From: Hyphomicrobiales bacterium
Lineage (GTDB): Bacteria > Pseudomonadota > Alphaproteobacteria > Rhizobiales > Beijerinckiaceae
Reading direction: 5' to 3'
NCBI GenBank assembly: GCA_900466745.1
Contig: UBNE01000054.1
Span: 1-37,839 of the forward strand
Length of the DNA: 37,839 nucleotides
Part shown: positions 1-8,047 of the stretch, in pieces
Position numbering within the stretch: the first letter of the stretch is position 1
How the letters are laid out: every line of letters begins with the position of its first letter
Program-made: the position numbers and the translations under genes
The notes under the pieces: model-generated
Seen by the model: the letters and a program-made list of their open reading frames with translations, nothing else
Told to the model about the DNA's origin: nothing
The model's database searches: none

Positions 1-3
1 CGT

Positions 4-1314
4 ATGCATGCTCACCCCCACACGGCCACCGCCCTCCCCGCCACCGGCCTGATCGCCCACAGGACCTACACGATCCGTCGCTCGACCATGCTGGCCGGTC
101 TCGGCTGGCTGGCGCTGATGACGGCCTGCAGCGGCACGGCCGGCTGGTACATCCTCAGCAAGGACGACCTCGCCGCTCGCCTGATCGCCCGCGAGACGAC
201 GCGCCAATACGCCTATGAGGACCGGATCGCGGCGCTGCGAGCGGATATCGACCGCTATGCCAGCCGCGCCCTGCTCGATCAGGACGGCGTCGAATCGCGC
301 GTCGACGAGCTGGCGACCCGCCAGGCCGAGCTGGAATCGCGCCAGTCGCTGGTGACGGCGCTCACCGACGTGCTCCAGTCCAACGGCATCCTGCCGGCGA
401 GCAAGCTGCCGCTGCGGCCGCGCGTGGCCAAGCCCGAGGAGCCGATTCGCGCTTCCGGCGTGACGAGCTTCGCGCCGCTGCTGCCGGGCAAGCCGACCCC
501 CGCCCCCGAGACCCCGGCGCTGCGCGGGGCCGACGCCCGGGCCGCGGGCGGCTGGCAGTCCGGCGAGGCGGCGCCCGCGCAGCCCCCCGCCAAGCGGGTC
601 GAGGCCAGTCTGGAGAAGCTCGACAAGGCGATGGCGCGTACCTCCAACAGCCAGATCGACCTCCTCCGGGAGATGGACCGCAAGGTCGCGGCCGCGCAGA
701 GGAAGCTGCGCAGCGCGCTGGCCGAGACCGGGCTCGACACCGACCGGATGAGCGTGCCGACCCCCGTCGACGGCGGCGTCGGCGGGCCGCTGGTGCCGGT
801 CAAGCTCGATGCCTCCGCCGGCCCGTTCGAGGCGACGCTGACGGCCCTGCAGCCGCGGCTGACCGCGCTCTTGCGCCTGCGCGGCCTCGTCGAGCAGATG
901 CCGCTCGCCCGGCCGATGGCCGGCGACCACGACTACACCTCGAATTTCGGCTATCGCACCGACCCCTTCACCCGCGGGCTGGCGATGCATACCGGCGTCG
1001 ATTTCCGCGCCGCGGCGGGCTCGCCGGTGCTCGCCACCGCGCCCGGCAAGGTCGTGGCGGCGGAGTACAATGGCGGCTACGGCAACATGGTCGAGGTCGA
1101 GCACAGCAACGGGCTGAGCACGCGCTATGCTCATATGTCGGCGATCTCGGTCTCGGTCGGCCAGATCGTCAAGACCGGCTCGGTCCTGGGCAAGGTCGGC
1201 TCGACCGGCCGCTCGACCGGCCCGCATCTGCACTACGAGACCCGCATCAACGAGGAGCCGGTCGACCCGACCCGCTTCCTCAACGCCGGGAGCAAGCTGG
1301 CGGGCCTGCTCTGA
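4..1314 (+). CDS. M23 (LytM) family metallopeptidase, membrane-anchored
   Basis: Predicted zinc-dependent peptidoglycan endopeptidase of the LytM/DUF5930-like type, acting in the periplasm on peptide cross-links. A single hydrophobic segment at about residues 29-51 should anchor it in the inner membrane. A charged, probably coiled-coil stretch follows (about 60-125), then a Pro/Ala-rich linker and a C-terminal M23 domain (about 310-430). The zinc-site residues are present: HTGVD (H329, D333), H377 in RYAHM, and HLH (H408, H410). The length of 436 aa suits this anchored family. The ATG is only three bases from the window edge, so the true start could lie further upstream. It is convergent with prfB. 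The family assignment is firm. Whether it is catalytic or an EnvC-like activator cannot be settled, but an intact metal site favours catalysis. Confidence 0.9.
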   Translation: MHAHPHTATALPATGLIAHRTYTIRRSTMLAGLGWLALMTACSGTAGWYILSKDDLAARLIARETTRQYAYEDRIAALRADIDRYASRALLDQDGVESRVDELATRQAELESRQSLVTALTDVLQSNGILPASKLPLRPRVAKPEEPIRASGVTSFAPLLPGKPTPAPETPALRGADARAAGGWQSGEAAPAQPPAKRVEASLEKLDKAMARTSNSQIDLLREMDRKVAAAQRKLRSALAETGLDTDRMSVPTPVDGGVGGPLVPVKLDASAGPFEATLTALQPRLTALLRLRGLVEQMPLARPMAGDHDYTSNFGYRTDPFTRGLAMHTGVDFRAAAGSPVLATAPGKVVAAEYNGGYGNMVEVEHSNGLSTRYAHMSAISVSVGQIVKTGSVLGKVGSTGRSTGPHLHYETRINEEPVDPTRFLNAGSKLAGLL

Positions 1315-1465
1315 AGCAGGCTCCGCGGAAGGTTCGAGGGGAATGGGCGAGGATTTCAGCCCAATCATCCGCAGGGCCTTGCCGCGTCTCTTCCCGCCAT
1401 GACGGCCGGGAGACGACAACGGGATCGACCCGGAAGCCTGTCGGCTCCCGGGCCCTTGTCGCGGC

Positions 1466-2594
1466 TCAGTCGATATCCTCGACCTCGACCTGGGTGCCGT
1501 AGACCCGCTGGGCGAGCGAAGCCTCCATGAACGGGTCGAGATCGCCGTCGAGCACGTCGTCGGGCGCCGTCGAGCTGACGCCGGTGCGCAGGTCCTTCAC
1601 GAGCTGATAGGGCTGCAGCACATAGGAGCGGATCTGGTGGCCCCAGCCGATATCGGTCTTGGACGAGGCCTCGGCATTCGCCTTCTCCTCGCGCTTCTTG
1701 AGCTCGAGCTCGTAGAGCCTGGCGCGCAGCATGTCCCAGGCCTTGGCCCGGTTCTTGTGCTGCGAGCGCTCCTGCTGGCAGGCCACGGCGATGCCGGTCG
1801 GGATATGCGTGATGCGCACCGCCGAATCGGTCGTGTTGACGTGCTGGCCGCCGGCGCCGGACGAGCGGTAGGTGTCGATCCGGCAATCCGATTCCTTGAC
1901 CTCGATCTGGATGCGATCGTCGACGACCGGATAGACCCAGACCGAGGCGAAGGAGGTCTGCCGCCGCGCGTTGGAATCAAACGGCGAGATGCGCACCAGC
2001 CGGTGCACGCCGGATTCGGTCTTCAGCCAGCCATAGGCGTTGTGCCCCTTGAACTGGAGCGTCGCCGACTTGATGCCGGCCGTGTCGCCGTCCTGGTAAT
2101 CGAGCGTCTCGACCTTGAACTTCCGCCGCTCGCCCCAGCGCCGGTACATGCGCAGCAGCATCTCGGCCCAGTCCTGGCTTTCGGTGCCGCCGGCGCCGGG
2201 ATGGATCTCGACATAGGTGTCGAGCATGTCGGCCTCGCCGGAAAGCAGGGTCTCGACCTGGAGGCGCGCGGCCTCGTCCTGGACGGCCTTGATCGCCTGC
2301 TCGCCCTCGGCGACGGTGGCTTCGTCGTCCTCCATGTCGCCGAGCTCGATCAGCGTCAGCGCGTCGTCGAGGTCGCGTTCGAGCTTGCCGATGCCCTCGA
2401 TCTGGGTTTCCAGCGCGGTGCGCTCGCGCATCAGCTTCTGCGCGGTTTCGGCGTCGTTCCAGAAATCGGGCCCTTCGGAGAGGGCGTTCAGTTCGGCGAG
2501 GCGGCGCTGGGCTTCATCCCAGTCAAAGATGCCTCCTCAGCAGTCCGATCGACTGCTTGGCGTTATCCAGTTGCGTTTGAATTTCGGGGCGCAT
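1466..2594 (-). CDS. prfB: Peptide chain release factor 2, expressed through a +1 programmed frameshift
   Basis: RF2 recognises UGA and UAA stop codons and triggers peptide release. The gene spans two frames. Frame one starts at ATG 2594 and encodes 23 residues, ending in CTT followed by an in-frame TGA (2525-2523). After a +1 slip, reading resumes at GAC (2524-2522) and runs to 1466, giving 375 residues in all. The RF2 anticodon-like tripeptide SPF falls at about 203-205 and the catalytic GGQ at about 248-250, each two residues short of E. coli RF2. An annotation that starts at the internal Met (2431) would lose the first 54 residues. A candidate promoter sits just upstream (2638-2666). The M23 gene converges from the other side. 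Known family, complete, with nothing missing. Confidence 0.97.
2523..2537 (-). other. RF2 autoregulatory +1 frameshift site
   Basis: Read on the minus strand the site is AGGAGG-CAT-CTT-TGA-C. An internal Shine-Dalgarno-like AGGAGG (2537-2532) lies three bases before the slippery CTT (2528-2526), followed by TGA and then C. This is the same spacing as in E. coli prfB (AGG GGG TAT CTT TGA C). When RF2 is scarce, the poorly decoded UGA lets the ribosome slip forward one base to read GAC and make full-length RF2. The TGA is codon 24, against codon 26 in E. coli. Confidence 0.96.
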
Positions 2595-2637
2595 GATTCT
2601 GCTTCGGTCTTCCGTGCTCTGTCGTATCCAGGGCGCT

Positions 2638-2666
2638 GAGATAGGGGTGAAAGCGCGCCCTGTAAA
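2638..2666 (-). promoter_or_regulatory. Candidate sigma-70 promoter for prfB
   Basis: On the minus strand TTTACA (2666-2661) is followed after exactly 17 bases by TATCTC (2643-2638), about 44 bases before the prfB ATG. The -35 box matches the consensus at five of six positions and the -10 is weak. This is sequence pattern only. Confidence 0.35.
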
Positions 2667-2723
2667 CGCCCCTCCCCGCTCGCGGCGAGAAAGGCGGCCG
2701 CCGCAGCAGCGCCGGGCCGCCCG

Positions 2724-3296
2724 TCAGGCTGCGGAATGCGGGTCGAGCCGCTCCGCCAGCCAGACGATGGCGATCGCCACGCTGACGCCCCAGCCGACCT
2801 CGAAGACGCGCGACAGCATCATCTGCTGGGCGCTGGTGCCGGGATGCGGCACGAGCAGGATGATGGTGGCGGTGATGCCGGCCAGGCGCGCCGCCGTCGC
2901 CACGTTGAGCAGCCATGCCGCGAGCACGGAGAGCCCCGCCGCGATCGCGTAGCTGGCGATGTGCTGGCCGGTCGTCAGCACCACCGCGACGCCGATCACC
3001 CCGCCGATGGCGGCGCCGACGAACTGGTCGCGCGCAGTGGTGCGGGTGGCGCCGAATTCGGTCTGGACCACGGCGATGGCGGTGATCGCCGCCCAGAAGC
3101 CTTCGCGCAGCCCCAAGGCCTGGGTCGGCAGATAGGCGGCGAGCGCGGCCGCCGTCGACATCAGGGCGTGCTCGACGCCGTCCCTGAGCCGCTGGCCGAC
3201 GGGCAGGCGCTTGCGCAGGGCGGCGAGGTAGCCGCGCAGGCGGCGGATGCGCCTGCTCTCGCGCCCGGCCCCCTTGTCCGCGCGCCCGGCCTCCAT
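2724..3296 (-). CDS. FUSC-family inner-membrane protein (short)
   Basis: A 190-residue integral membrane protein resembling the fusaric-acid-resistance (FUSC/AaeB-type) membrane domain. It has a basic amphipathic N-terminus (about 1-40), then closely spaced hydrophobic segments from about 45 to 185. The typical GLREGFWAAITAIAVVQ stretch lies near residues 62-78, followed by TTARDQFVGAAIGG. Full-length FUSC exporters usually have two such membrane blocks and a cytosolic domain. Here there is only one block, as in many small proteins of the family, so it may work as an oligomer or not be an exporter at all. The ATG lies three bases after the stop of the DUF2155 gene, which suggests translational coupling. 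The substrate is unknown. Confidence 0.8.
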   Translation of the reverse strand: MEAGRADKGAGRESRRIRRLRGYLAALRKRLPVGQRLRDGVEHALMSTAAALAAYLPTQALGLREGFWAAITAIAVVQTEFGATRTTARDQFVGAAIGGVIGVAVVLTTGQHIASYAIAAGLSVLAAWLLNVATAARLAGITATIILLVPHPGTSAQQMMLSRVFEVGWGVSVAIAIVWLAERLDPHSAA

Positions 3297-3299
3297 GCC

Positions 3300-3917
3300 T
3301 CAGCCGCCGCCGCCGGAGGGGTCGCGGCCAGGCACGGGGTTGGTCGGGAAGAAGCGCTGGCTCGGCCGCTGCGGCTGCACCGGCACGCCGCGCGGCGGAG
3401 CGACATCGATGCGCCCGTCGCCCGGAGGCGGCTGGTTGACGTCCCGCGGCGGCGCGGCGCGCGGCTTGCGCGGCTCCTCCGGTGGCGGCGGCGGCTCCGG
3501 CTCGCGCGGGTCGACGATGATCTCGGTGCCGCCTTTGCAGTCGGTCAGCCAGACGTCGTAGATCGCATGCTCGACGCCGTGCAGGCCCGGGCTGTCGGCG
3601 AACATCCAGCCGGTGAAGATGCGGCGGTATTCGTTGTTGAAGGTCACCTCGTCGACCTCGACGAAGGCGTCGGTGCGCGGAGCCTCGGTCGGAGGCCGCG
3701 TCCAGCAGACGCGCGGCGTGAGCTGCAGCGCGCCGAACTGCACGGTCTCGTCGATCGCCACCTCGAAGGAGATGATGCGGCCGGTGATCTTGTCGAGGCC
3801 GGCGAAAACGGCCGTCGGATTCTTGATGCGGTCCGCCAGGGCCGGGCCGGCGGCGACCGTCATCGTCAGCGCGCTCGCGGCGAAGGCCAGGATCGGAAAA
3901 CGGGACAGGGACGGCAT
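3300..3917 (-). CDS. DUF2155 domain-containing secreted protein
   Basis: A 205-residue exported protein of the DUF2155 family, whose function is not established. I chose ATG 3917 because it begins a clear signal peptide (hydrophobic core about 8-22, cleavage after ALA near residue 28) with GGAGA about 12 bases upstream. The more distal ATG at 3977 would add an untypical 20-residue extension. The conserved core (about 30-130) holds two cysteines, in VCWTRP and LTDCKGG, which could form a disulfide. The C-terminal third is proline-rich and ends in a glycine run. The neighbouring NDUFA12-type gene upstream is a recurrent alphaproteobacterial arrangement. It is tightly coupled to the FUSC gene downstream. 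Confidence 0.88.
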   Translation of the reverse strand: MPSLSRFPILAFAASALTMTVAAGPALADRIKNPTAVFAGLDKITGRIISFEVAIDETVQFGALQLTPRVCWTRPPTEAPRTDAFVEVDEVTFNNEYRRIFTGWMFADSPGLHGVEHAIYDVWLTDCKGGTEIIVDPREPEPPPPPEEPRKPRAAPPRDVNQPPPGDGRIDVAPPRGVPVQPQRPSQRFFPTNPVPGRDPSGGGG

Positions 3918-4065
3918 GCTGGCGCGAATCTCTCCGGCATCGCGGACAGGGCGCGACGAGGCGCAGTAACACGGCAAAGGCAGCGGAAAAAGGGCGTAGC
4001 GGCCGGCAGCGCCGTTCAGCCGCCTTCCCGGGCGATCAGGGCGGGCAGGCCCGGCAGACGGCCTC

Positions 4066-4476
4066 TCAGCGCCCGGGGGTCCAGGCCTGGTAGTCGCCGG
4101 TCGCCGGCGGGCGCTCGCCTTCCGCGAGCGTCGAACCCTGCGGGCGATAGGCCAGGGCCGTGCCGGTCCAGTTCTGCTGGTGCGGCTGCTGCCATTCGCG
4201 CGGCTGGTAGCTTTCCTCGGAGGGCGCCACGTCGACGGTGTGATGCAGCCAGCCGTTCCAGCCGGCCGGAATGTTGGAGGCCTCGATCGGCCCGTTATAG
4301 ATCACCCAGCGGCGCTGGAAGCCGAGGGCCTTGTCCTTCGCCCCGCCCTTGGTGCGGTAGTAGACGTTGCCGAGCTCGTCCTCGCCGACCCTCTCGCCGA
4401 AGCGCCAGGTGTGGAAGCGCGTGCCGATCGTCTGGCTGTTCCACCAGGTGAAGACCTGCAGCAGCAATTTCATCAT
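4066..4476 (-). CDS. NADH:ubiquinone oxidoreductase subunit NDUFA12 family (B17.2-like)
   Basis: A 136-residue homologue of the mitochondrial complex I accessory subunit NDUFA12 (B17.2), found in alphaproteobacterial complex I. Recognisable parts are the N-terminal TWWNSQTIGTRFHTW stretch, the GNVYYR motif near residue 38, RRWVIYNG near 56-63, and the PAGWNGWLHH block followed by PSEESY. There is no membrane segment. It is expected to bind the peripheral arm of complex I. Two adjacent ATG codons (4476 and 4473) could each serve as start. It lies upstream of DUF2155 on the same strand with a gap of about 150 bases. The assignment is strong. Confidence 0.93.
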   Translation of the reverse strand: MMKLLLQVFTWWNSQTIGTRFHTWRFGERVGEDELGNVYYRTKGGAKDKALGFQRRWVIYNGPIEASNIPAGWNGWLHHTVDVAPSEESYQPREWQQPHQQNWTGTALAYRPQGSTLAEGERPPATGDYQAWTPGR

Positions 4477-4656
4477 TGCCTTCGTCCATGCGCTTGCGGC
4501 GCCGCTCCGGGGCGACGCGACCTCGCGGGACTTATGGCGTCAGCGCCCCGCCCTGTCCAGTCCGCGATGGGATGAGGGCGCCTCTCGCCCGGCCGTTCCG
4601 GCCGCCGACGCGCCATAGCAGGAGGGGCGGCCGGCATCGCATTTCCGGGCCTCGCG

Positions 4657-5295
4657 CTAGGCGCCGCCGTCGGGCGGCGCCCCGGTTTCCGCCGCGGCGG
4701 CCTGGTTCAGGTAGTTGTAGACGGTCGCCCGGGCCAGGCCCAGGATCCGGGAGATATAGGCCGCCGCGTTCCGGCCGCCGAAGGCGCCCTCCTTCGACAG
4801 GTCCGCGACGAGTTGCCGCTTCTGGTCGCGCGAGAGCGCCGTCACCAGCAGGCCGCGCGAGCGGGTCCAGTGCTGGACGAATTCGTTGATGCGCTCGTGC
4901 CAGTCCTCCTTGAACAGGAGCGGATGCCGCTGGGCGCCGCCGGAGACGTGCACCAGCGCATTGAGCGCGTCGATCACCCCATGGAAATGCGAGACGTCGA
5001 CATTGATGCAGAGCACGCCGATGGGCCGCTCCTGCGCCGTGAGGACCGCGCTCACGGATTTGATCCGCCGGCCGTCCCAGTTGACCTTCTCATAGGGGCC
5101 GATGGTGGTCTCGCGCGGGTCGAAGCCGATCTCGTCGAGCAGGGAGGGCTCGCCGAGCTCCCGCTTCGAGAAATTGCCGGCGATGTGGACCACCGACTGC
5201 GACGACAATTCGTGCAGCACCACTTCGGCATAGGGCTGGAATAGCAGCGCGATCGCATCGCAGATCGGCACATAGGCCGCGAGTCCGGTCTGCAT
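4657..5295 (-). CDS. DauR-like transcriptional regulator (YheO-type PAS plus HTH)
   Basis: A 212-residue regulator with an N-terminal YheO-like PAS domain (about 5-120, including VLHELSSQSVVHIAGN and GVLCINVDVS) and a C-terminal helix-turn-helix (about 160-205, with AAYISRILGLARATVYNYLN). This architecture is that of DauR, the D-arginine utilisation repressor. ATG 5295 is preferred over longer starts because the sequence matches the family from here and GGAG lies about nine bases upstream. It diverges from the amino-acid binding protein and enzyme run at 5675-10168, whose arginine-type enzymes suit such a regulator. No dauA (D-arginine dehydrogenase) is present, so the ligand may differ from D-arginine. 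Confidence 0.9.
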   Translation of the reverse strand: MQTGLAAYVPICDAIALLFQPYAEVVLHELSSQSVVHIAGNFSKRELGEPSLLDEIGFDPRETTIGPYEKVNWDGRRIKSVSAVLTAQERPIGVLCINVDVSHFHGVIDALNALVHVSGGAQRHPLLFKEDWHERINEFVQHWTRSRGLLVTALSRDQKRQLVADLSKEGAFGGRNAAAYISRILGLARATVYNYLNQAAAAETGAPPDGGA

Positions 5296-5674
5296 TTTCT
5301 TGTCTCCGATCTTTGCCGCATCGGCTGCGCGCCGGCGCGGCCGGGAATCGGCGCACGCCATGCGAGCGGCCGGTGGCTTCGCCGCGAAGGCCGGGCCTCC
5401 CTGGCAAAGACCGCATCGTGACGCGGCGCCGTTGCCTGGATTGTATAATCTGATTTGGAATTTACAGTCCAATTTCCTGCTGCTAGACCCTCCCCAACCA
5501 GAGGGGAGCCATGGCGAGGAGCGCCCGCGCCGCAGGCGTCGGCGAGACCGTCGGCATGGAGCATGGAACGTCGCCGGCGCGGGGCCCTGGCCCTGCGATC
5601 CGTCGCGCGCCGGCAGCCTCCGCAAGAGCATCATCGGAGCGGTCCCGAAGCGGCCGGAACAGGGAGAGAGACGC
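5296..5674. promoter_or_regulatory. Divergent intergenic region with candidate operator TTGGA-N8-TCCAA
   Basis: This 379-base stretch holds no gene I can support. Its one striking part is an AT-rich island at about 5440-5476 with an inverted repeat TTGGA (5455-5459), eight bases, TCCAA (5468-5472). On the minus strand TTGGAC starts within this repeat and is followed after 18 bases by TTATAC, a plausible promoter for the regulator at 4657-5295. No convincing promoter for the forward genes is visible, although TTTACA (5461-5466) could be a -35. The repeat is the best candidate site for the adjacent DauR-like regulator. Confidence 0.45.
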
Positions 5675-6508
5675 ATGAACAGGACATCGATCGGCGCGCT
5701 GGTCGCGCTCGCAGGGCTGCTGGGCTGCGGCAGCGCGCTCGCCGACGGCTCGCTGGCCAAGGTCAAGCAGGCCGGCAAGCTCGTCATCGCGACCATGCCG
5801 AACTATCCGCCGATCACCTACAAGGACACCGCAACCAACAAGCTCACCGGCTTCGACATCGATCTCGGCGAGGCCATCGCCGCCGAGATGGGCGTCAAGG
5901 CCGAATGGCAGGAGATCCAGTTCGCCCAGATGCTGCCATCGCTCCAGACCGAGCGCGTCGACACGGCGATGGCCGGCATGAGCGACACCCTCGCCCGGCG
6001 CGAGATGGTCGATTTCGTCGACTACATGCGCTCGGGAACGCAATTCTACACCGTGACCAAGCAGGCCGAGACGATCAGGCAGGCGACCGATCTCTGCGGC
6101 AGGAAGGTCGGCGCCAGCCGCAGCACCAACAACCCGCAGCGCATCGCGGAATGGAGCAAGGCCCATTGCGAGGCCAAGGGCAAGCCGGCCATCGAGGTCA
6201 TCGGCACAGAAGGCTCGGTCGACGCGCGCAACCAGCTCAAGATCCAGCGCATCGACGCCTCGGTGCAGGGCAACGAGACCCTGCCCTATTTCCAGACGCT
6301 GGAGCCGAACACCTATGTCCTGCTCGGCGAGCCGCTGACCGAGGAGATCACCGGCCTGCCCGTCCTCAAGACCAAGGTCGAGCTGCGCGACGGCATCAAG
6401 GCCGCGATGGACAGGCTGGTGAAGAACGGGACCTACGCCAAGCTGCTCGACAAATACGGCCTGGCCCGCAACGGCCTCGCGGAAATCCAGATCAACGCGG
6501 CCAAGTAG
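5675..6508 (+). CDS. Amino-acid ABC transporter substrate-binding protein (family 3)
   Basis: A 277-residue periplasmic binding protein of SBP family 3 (polar amino acids, opines). ATG 5675 follows a purine-rich AGGGAGAGAG ribosome-binding site and opens a signal peptide ending in ALA-D near residue 24. The LLGC within it could alternatively be a weak lipobox. Family marks are the early MPNYPPITYKD, GFDIDLGEAIAAEMG, and the C-terminal VKNGTYAKLLDKYG. No permease or ATPase gene accompanies it here, so it must use a transporter encoded elsewhere. The arginine-related enzymes downstream suggest an arginine-like or ornithine-like ligand, which is inference. A strong hairpin separates it from the next gene. 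Confidence 0.92.
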   Translation: MNRTSIGALVALAGLLGCGSALADGSLAKVKQAGKLVIATMPNYPPITYKDTATNKLTGFDIDLGEAIAAEMGVKAEWQEIQFAQMLPSLQTERVDTAMAGMSDTLARREMVDFVDYMRSGTQFYTVTKQAETIRQATDLCGRKVGASRSTNNPQRIAEWSKAHCEAKGKPAIEVIGTEGSVDARNQLKIQRIDASVQGNETLPYFQTLEPNTYVLLGEPLTEEITGLPVLKTKVELRDGIKAAMDRLVKNGTYAKLLDKYGLARNGLAEIQINAAK

Positions 6509-6541
6509 CGGCGGCGGCCCCGGCGGCCGCAACCAGAACGC

Positions 6542-6569
6542 GGAGCCGGGGCCCGTTCGCCCCGGCTCC
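6542..6569 (+). terminator. Intercistronic hairpin after the binding-protein gene
   Basis: A perfect 11-bp stem, GGAGCCGGGGC (6542-6552) and its complement (6559-6569), closes a six-base loop. No T-run follows, and the next gene starts 33 bases later. This suits a stem that protects the binding-protein mRNA and lowers read-through rather than a full terminator. Confidence 0.55.
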
Positions 6570-6601
6570 CGTCACGATCCCGGAAGGAAGAGGCGTCGAC
6601 C

Positions 6602-7993
6602 ATGGCCGACAACGGTGCGAACAAGATGTGGGGCGGACGGTTCACCACCGCGCCGGCCGAGGTGATGCGGAAGATCAATCCCTCGATCGGTTTCGACTAC
6701 CGCCTCTACGCCCAGGACATCGCCGCCTCGAAGGTCCATGCGGCGATGCTCGCCCGCCAGGGCATCATCGGCGCCGAGGACAATGCCCGCATCCAGGACG
6801 GTCTCGACCAGGTGCGGCGCGAGATCGAGGAAGGGCGGCTGGAATTCAGCATCGACCTCGAAGACATCCACATGAATGTCGAGGCCCGGCTCAGGGAGCT
6901 GATCGGCGAGCCCGCGGGCCGTCTCCACACCGCCCGCAGCCGGAACGACCAGGCCGTCACCGATGTCCGCCTCTGGATGCGCGACGCCATCGACGCGCTC
7001 GACGGCGCCATCCGGGAGATGCAGCGCGCCCTGATCGAGCGGGCGAGCGAGCACCGGGCCACGATCATGCCCGGCTTCACCCATATGCAGGTCGCGCAGC
7101 CCGTGACCTTCGGCCACCATCTGATGGCCTATGTCGAGATGTTCGGCCGCGACCGCGAGAGGCTGGCTGGCGCGCGCGAGCGCACCAACGTCTCGCCGCT
7201 GGGCGCGGCCGCCCTCGCCGGCACCGCCTTCCCGATCGACCGCCACTACACGGCGAAGGAGCTGGGCTTCTCCCGCCCGACCGAGAACTCCATGGATTCG
7301 GTCGGCTCGCGCGACCATATCGTCGAGCTCCTGTTCTGCTGCGCGATGCATGCGGTCCATCTCTCGCGCATCAACGAGGAGATCACGCTCTGGTGCAGCG
7401 ACGGCTTCCGCTTCATCGCGCTGTCGGACGCCTTCACCACCGGCTCCTCGATCATGCCGCAGAAGCGCAATCCCGATGCGGCCGAGCTGGTCCGCGGCAA
7501 GACGGGGCGCGTCGTCGGCTCGCTCAACGCGCTGCTGATGACGGTCAAGGGCCTGCCGATGACCTTCATGAAGGACATGCAGGAAGACAAGGAGCCGCTC
7601 TTCGACGCGCTCGAGACCGTGCAGCTCTGCATCGCCGCGACGACGGGCATGGTGCGCGACATGACGGTCCGGCCCGAGCCGATGCGCCGCTTCCTCGAGC
7701 GCGGCTTCCCCACGGCGACGGACCTGGCCGACTGGCTGGTGCGCGAAGCCGGCGTGCCCTTCCGCGACGCCCATCACATCACCGCGCGCATCGTCGCCAA
7801 GGCCGAGGAGCGCGGCTGCACGCTGGGCGAGCTCGACCTCGACACCATGCGGGCGGTCGACGGCCGCGTCACGGATTCGGTCTTCGCGGTGCTCGCGCCC
7901 GAGCATTCGGTGCAGAGCCGGCGCAGCTATGGCGGAACCTCTCCCGACGTCGTCGGCGAGGCCATCGAACGCGCTACCAGGCGCTGGCTCTGA
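6602..7993 (+). CDS. argH: Argininosuccinate lyase homologue
   Basis: A 463-residue member of the aspartase/fumarase superfamily, closest by motif to argininosuccinate lyase, which splits argininosuccinate into arginine and fumarate. Visible marks are WGGRF near residue 10, HTARSRNDQ (about 108-116), TRLQ-like MPGFTHMQ, and the signature [12 protein letters not shown], with the flexible-loop serines at 282-283. The length matches the family. It has a good AAGGAAGAGG ribosome-binding site. Its place between an amino-acid binding protein and a cyclodeaminase-family gene, without argG, argues that it may be a second copy serving a dedicated pathway, perhaps acting on a different N-substituted aspartate or in reverse. 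Motifs alone cannot separate housekeeping from specialised function. Confidence 0.9.
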   Translation: MADNGANKMWGGRFTTAPAEVMRKINPSIGFDYRLYAQDIAASKVHAAMLARQGIIGAEDNARIQDGLDQVRREIEEGRLEFSIDLEDIHMNVEARLRELIGEPAGRLHTARSRNDQAVTDVRLWMRDAIDALDGAIREMQRALIERASEHRATIMPGFTHMQVAQPVTFGHHLMAYVEMFGRDRERLAGARERTNVSPLGAAALAGTAFPIDRHYTAKELGFSRPTENSMDSVGSRDHIVELLFCCAMHAVHLSRINEEITLWCSDGFRFIALSDAFTTGSSIMPQKRNPDAAELVRGKTGRVVGSLNALLMTVKGLPMTFMKDMQEDKEPLFDALETVQLCIAATTGMVRDMTVRPEPMRRFLERGFPTATDLADWLVREAGVPFRDAHHITARIVAKAEERGCTLGELDLDTMRAVDGRVTDSVFAVLAPEHSVQSRRSYGGTSPDVVGEAIERATRRWL

Positions 7994-8047
7994 CGCGCCT
8001 TCCGTCCGGTTGAGAGCCACCGCATCGTCAGATCCACCGAGGTTCCC

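Noticed and set aside
1430..1451. Hairpin CCGGAAGCC/GGCTCCCGG as a terminator between the M23 gene and prfB
   Set aside because: One mismatch in a nine-base stem, no T-run on either strand, and such stems are common by chance in this GC-rich DNA.
2523..2594. prfB as a pseudogene or assembly error because of the in-frame TGA
   Set aside because: The context AGGAGG-CAT-CTT-TGA-C is the conserved RF2 recoding signal, and both frames give uninterrupted RF2 sequence.
5444..5449. TATAAT as a forward promoter for the binding-protein gene
   Set aside because: No acceptable -35 element lies 16-18 bases upstream. It fits better within the minus-strand promoter and operator region.
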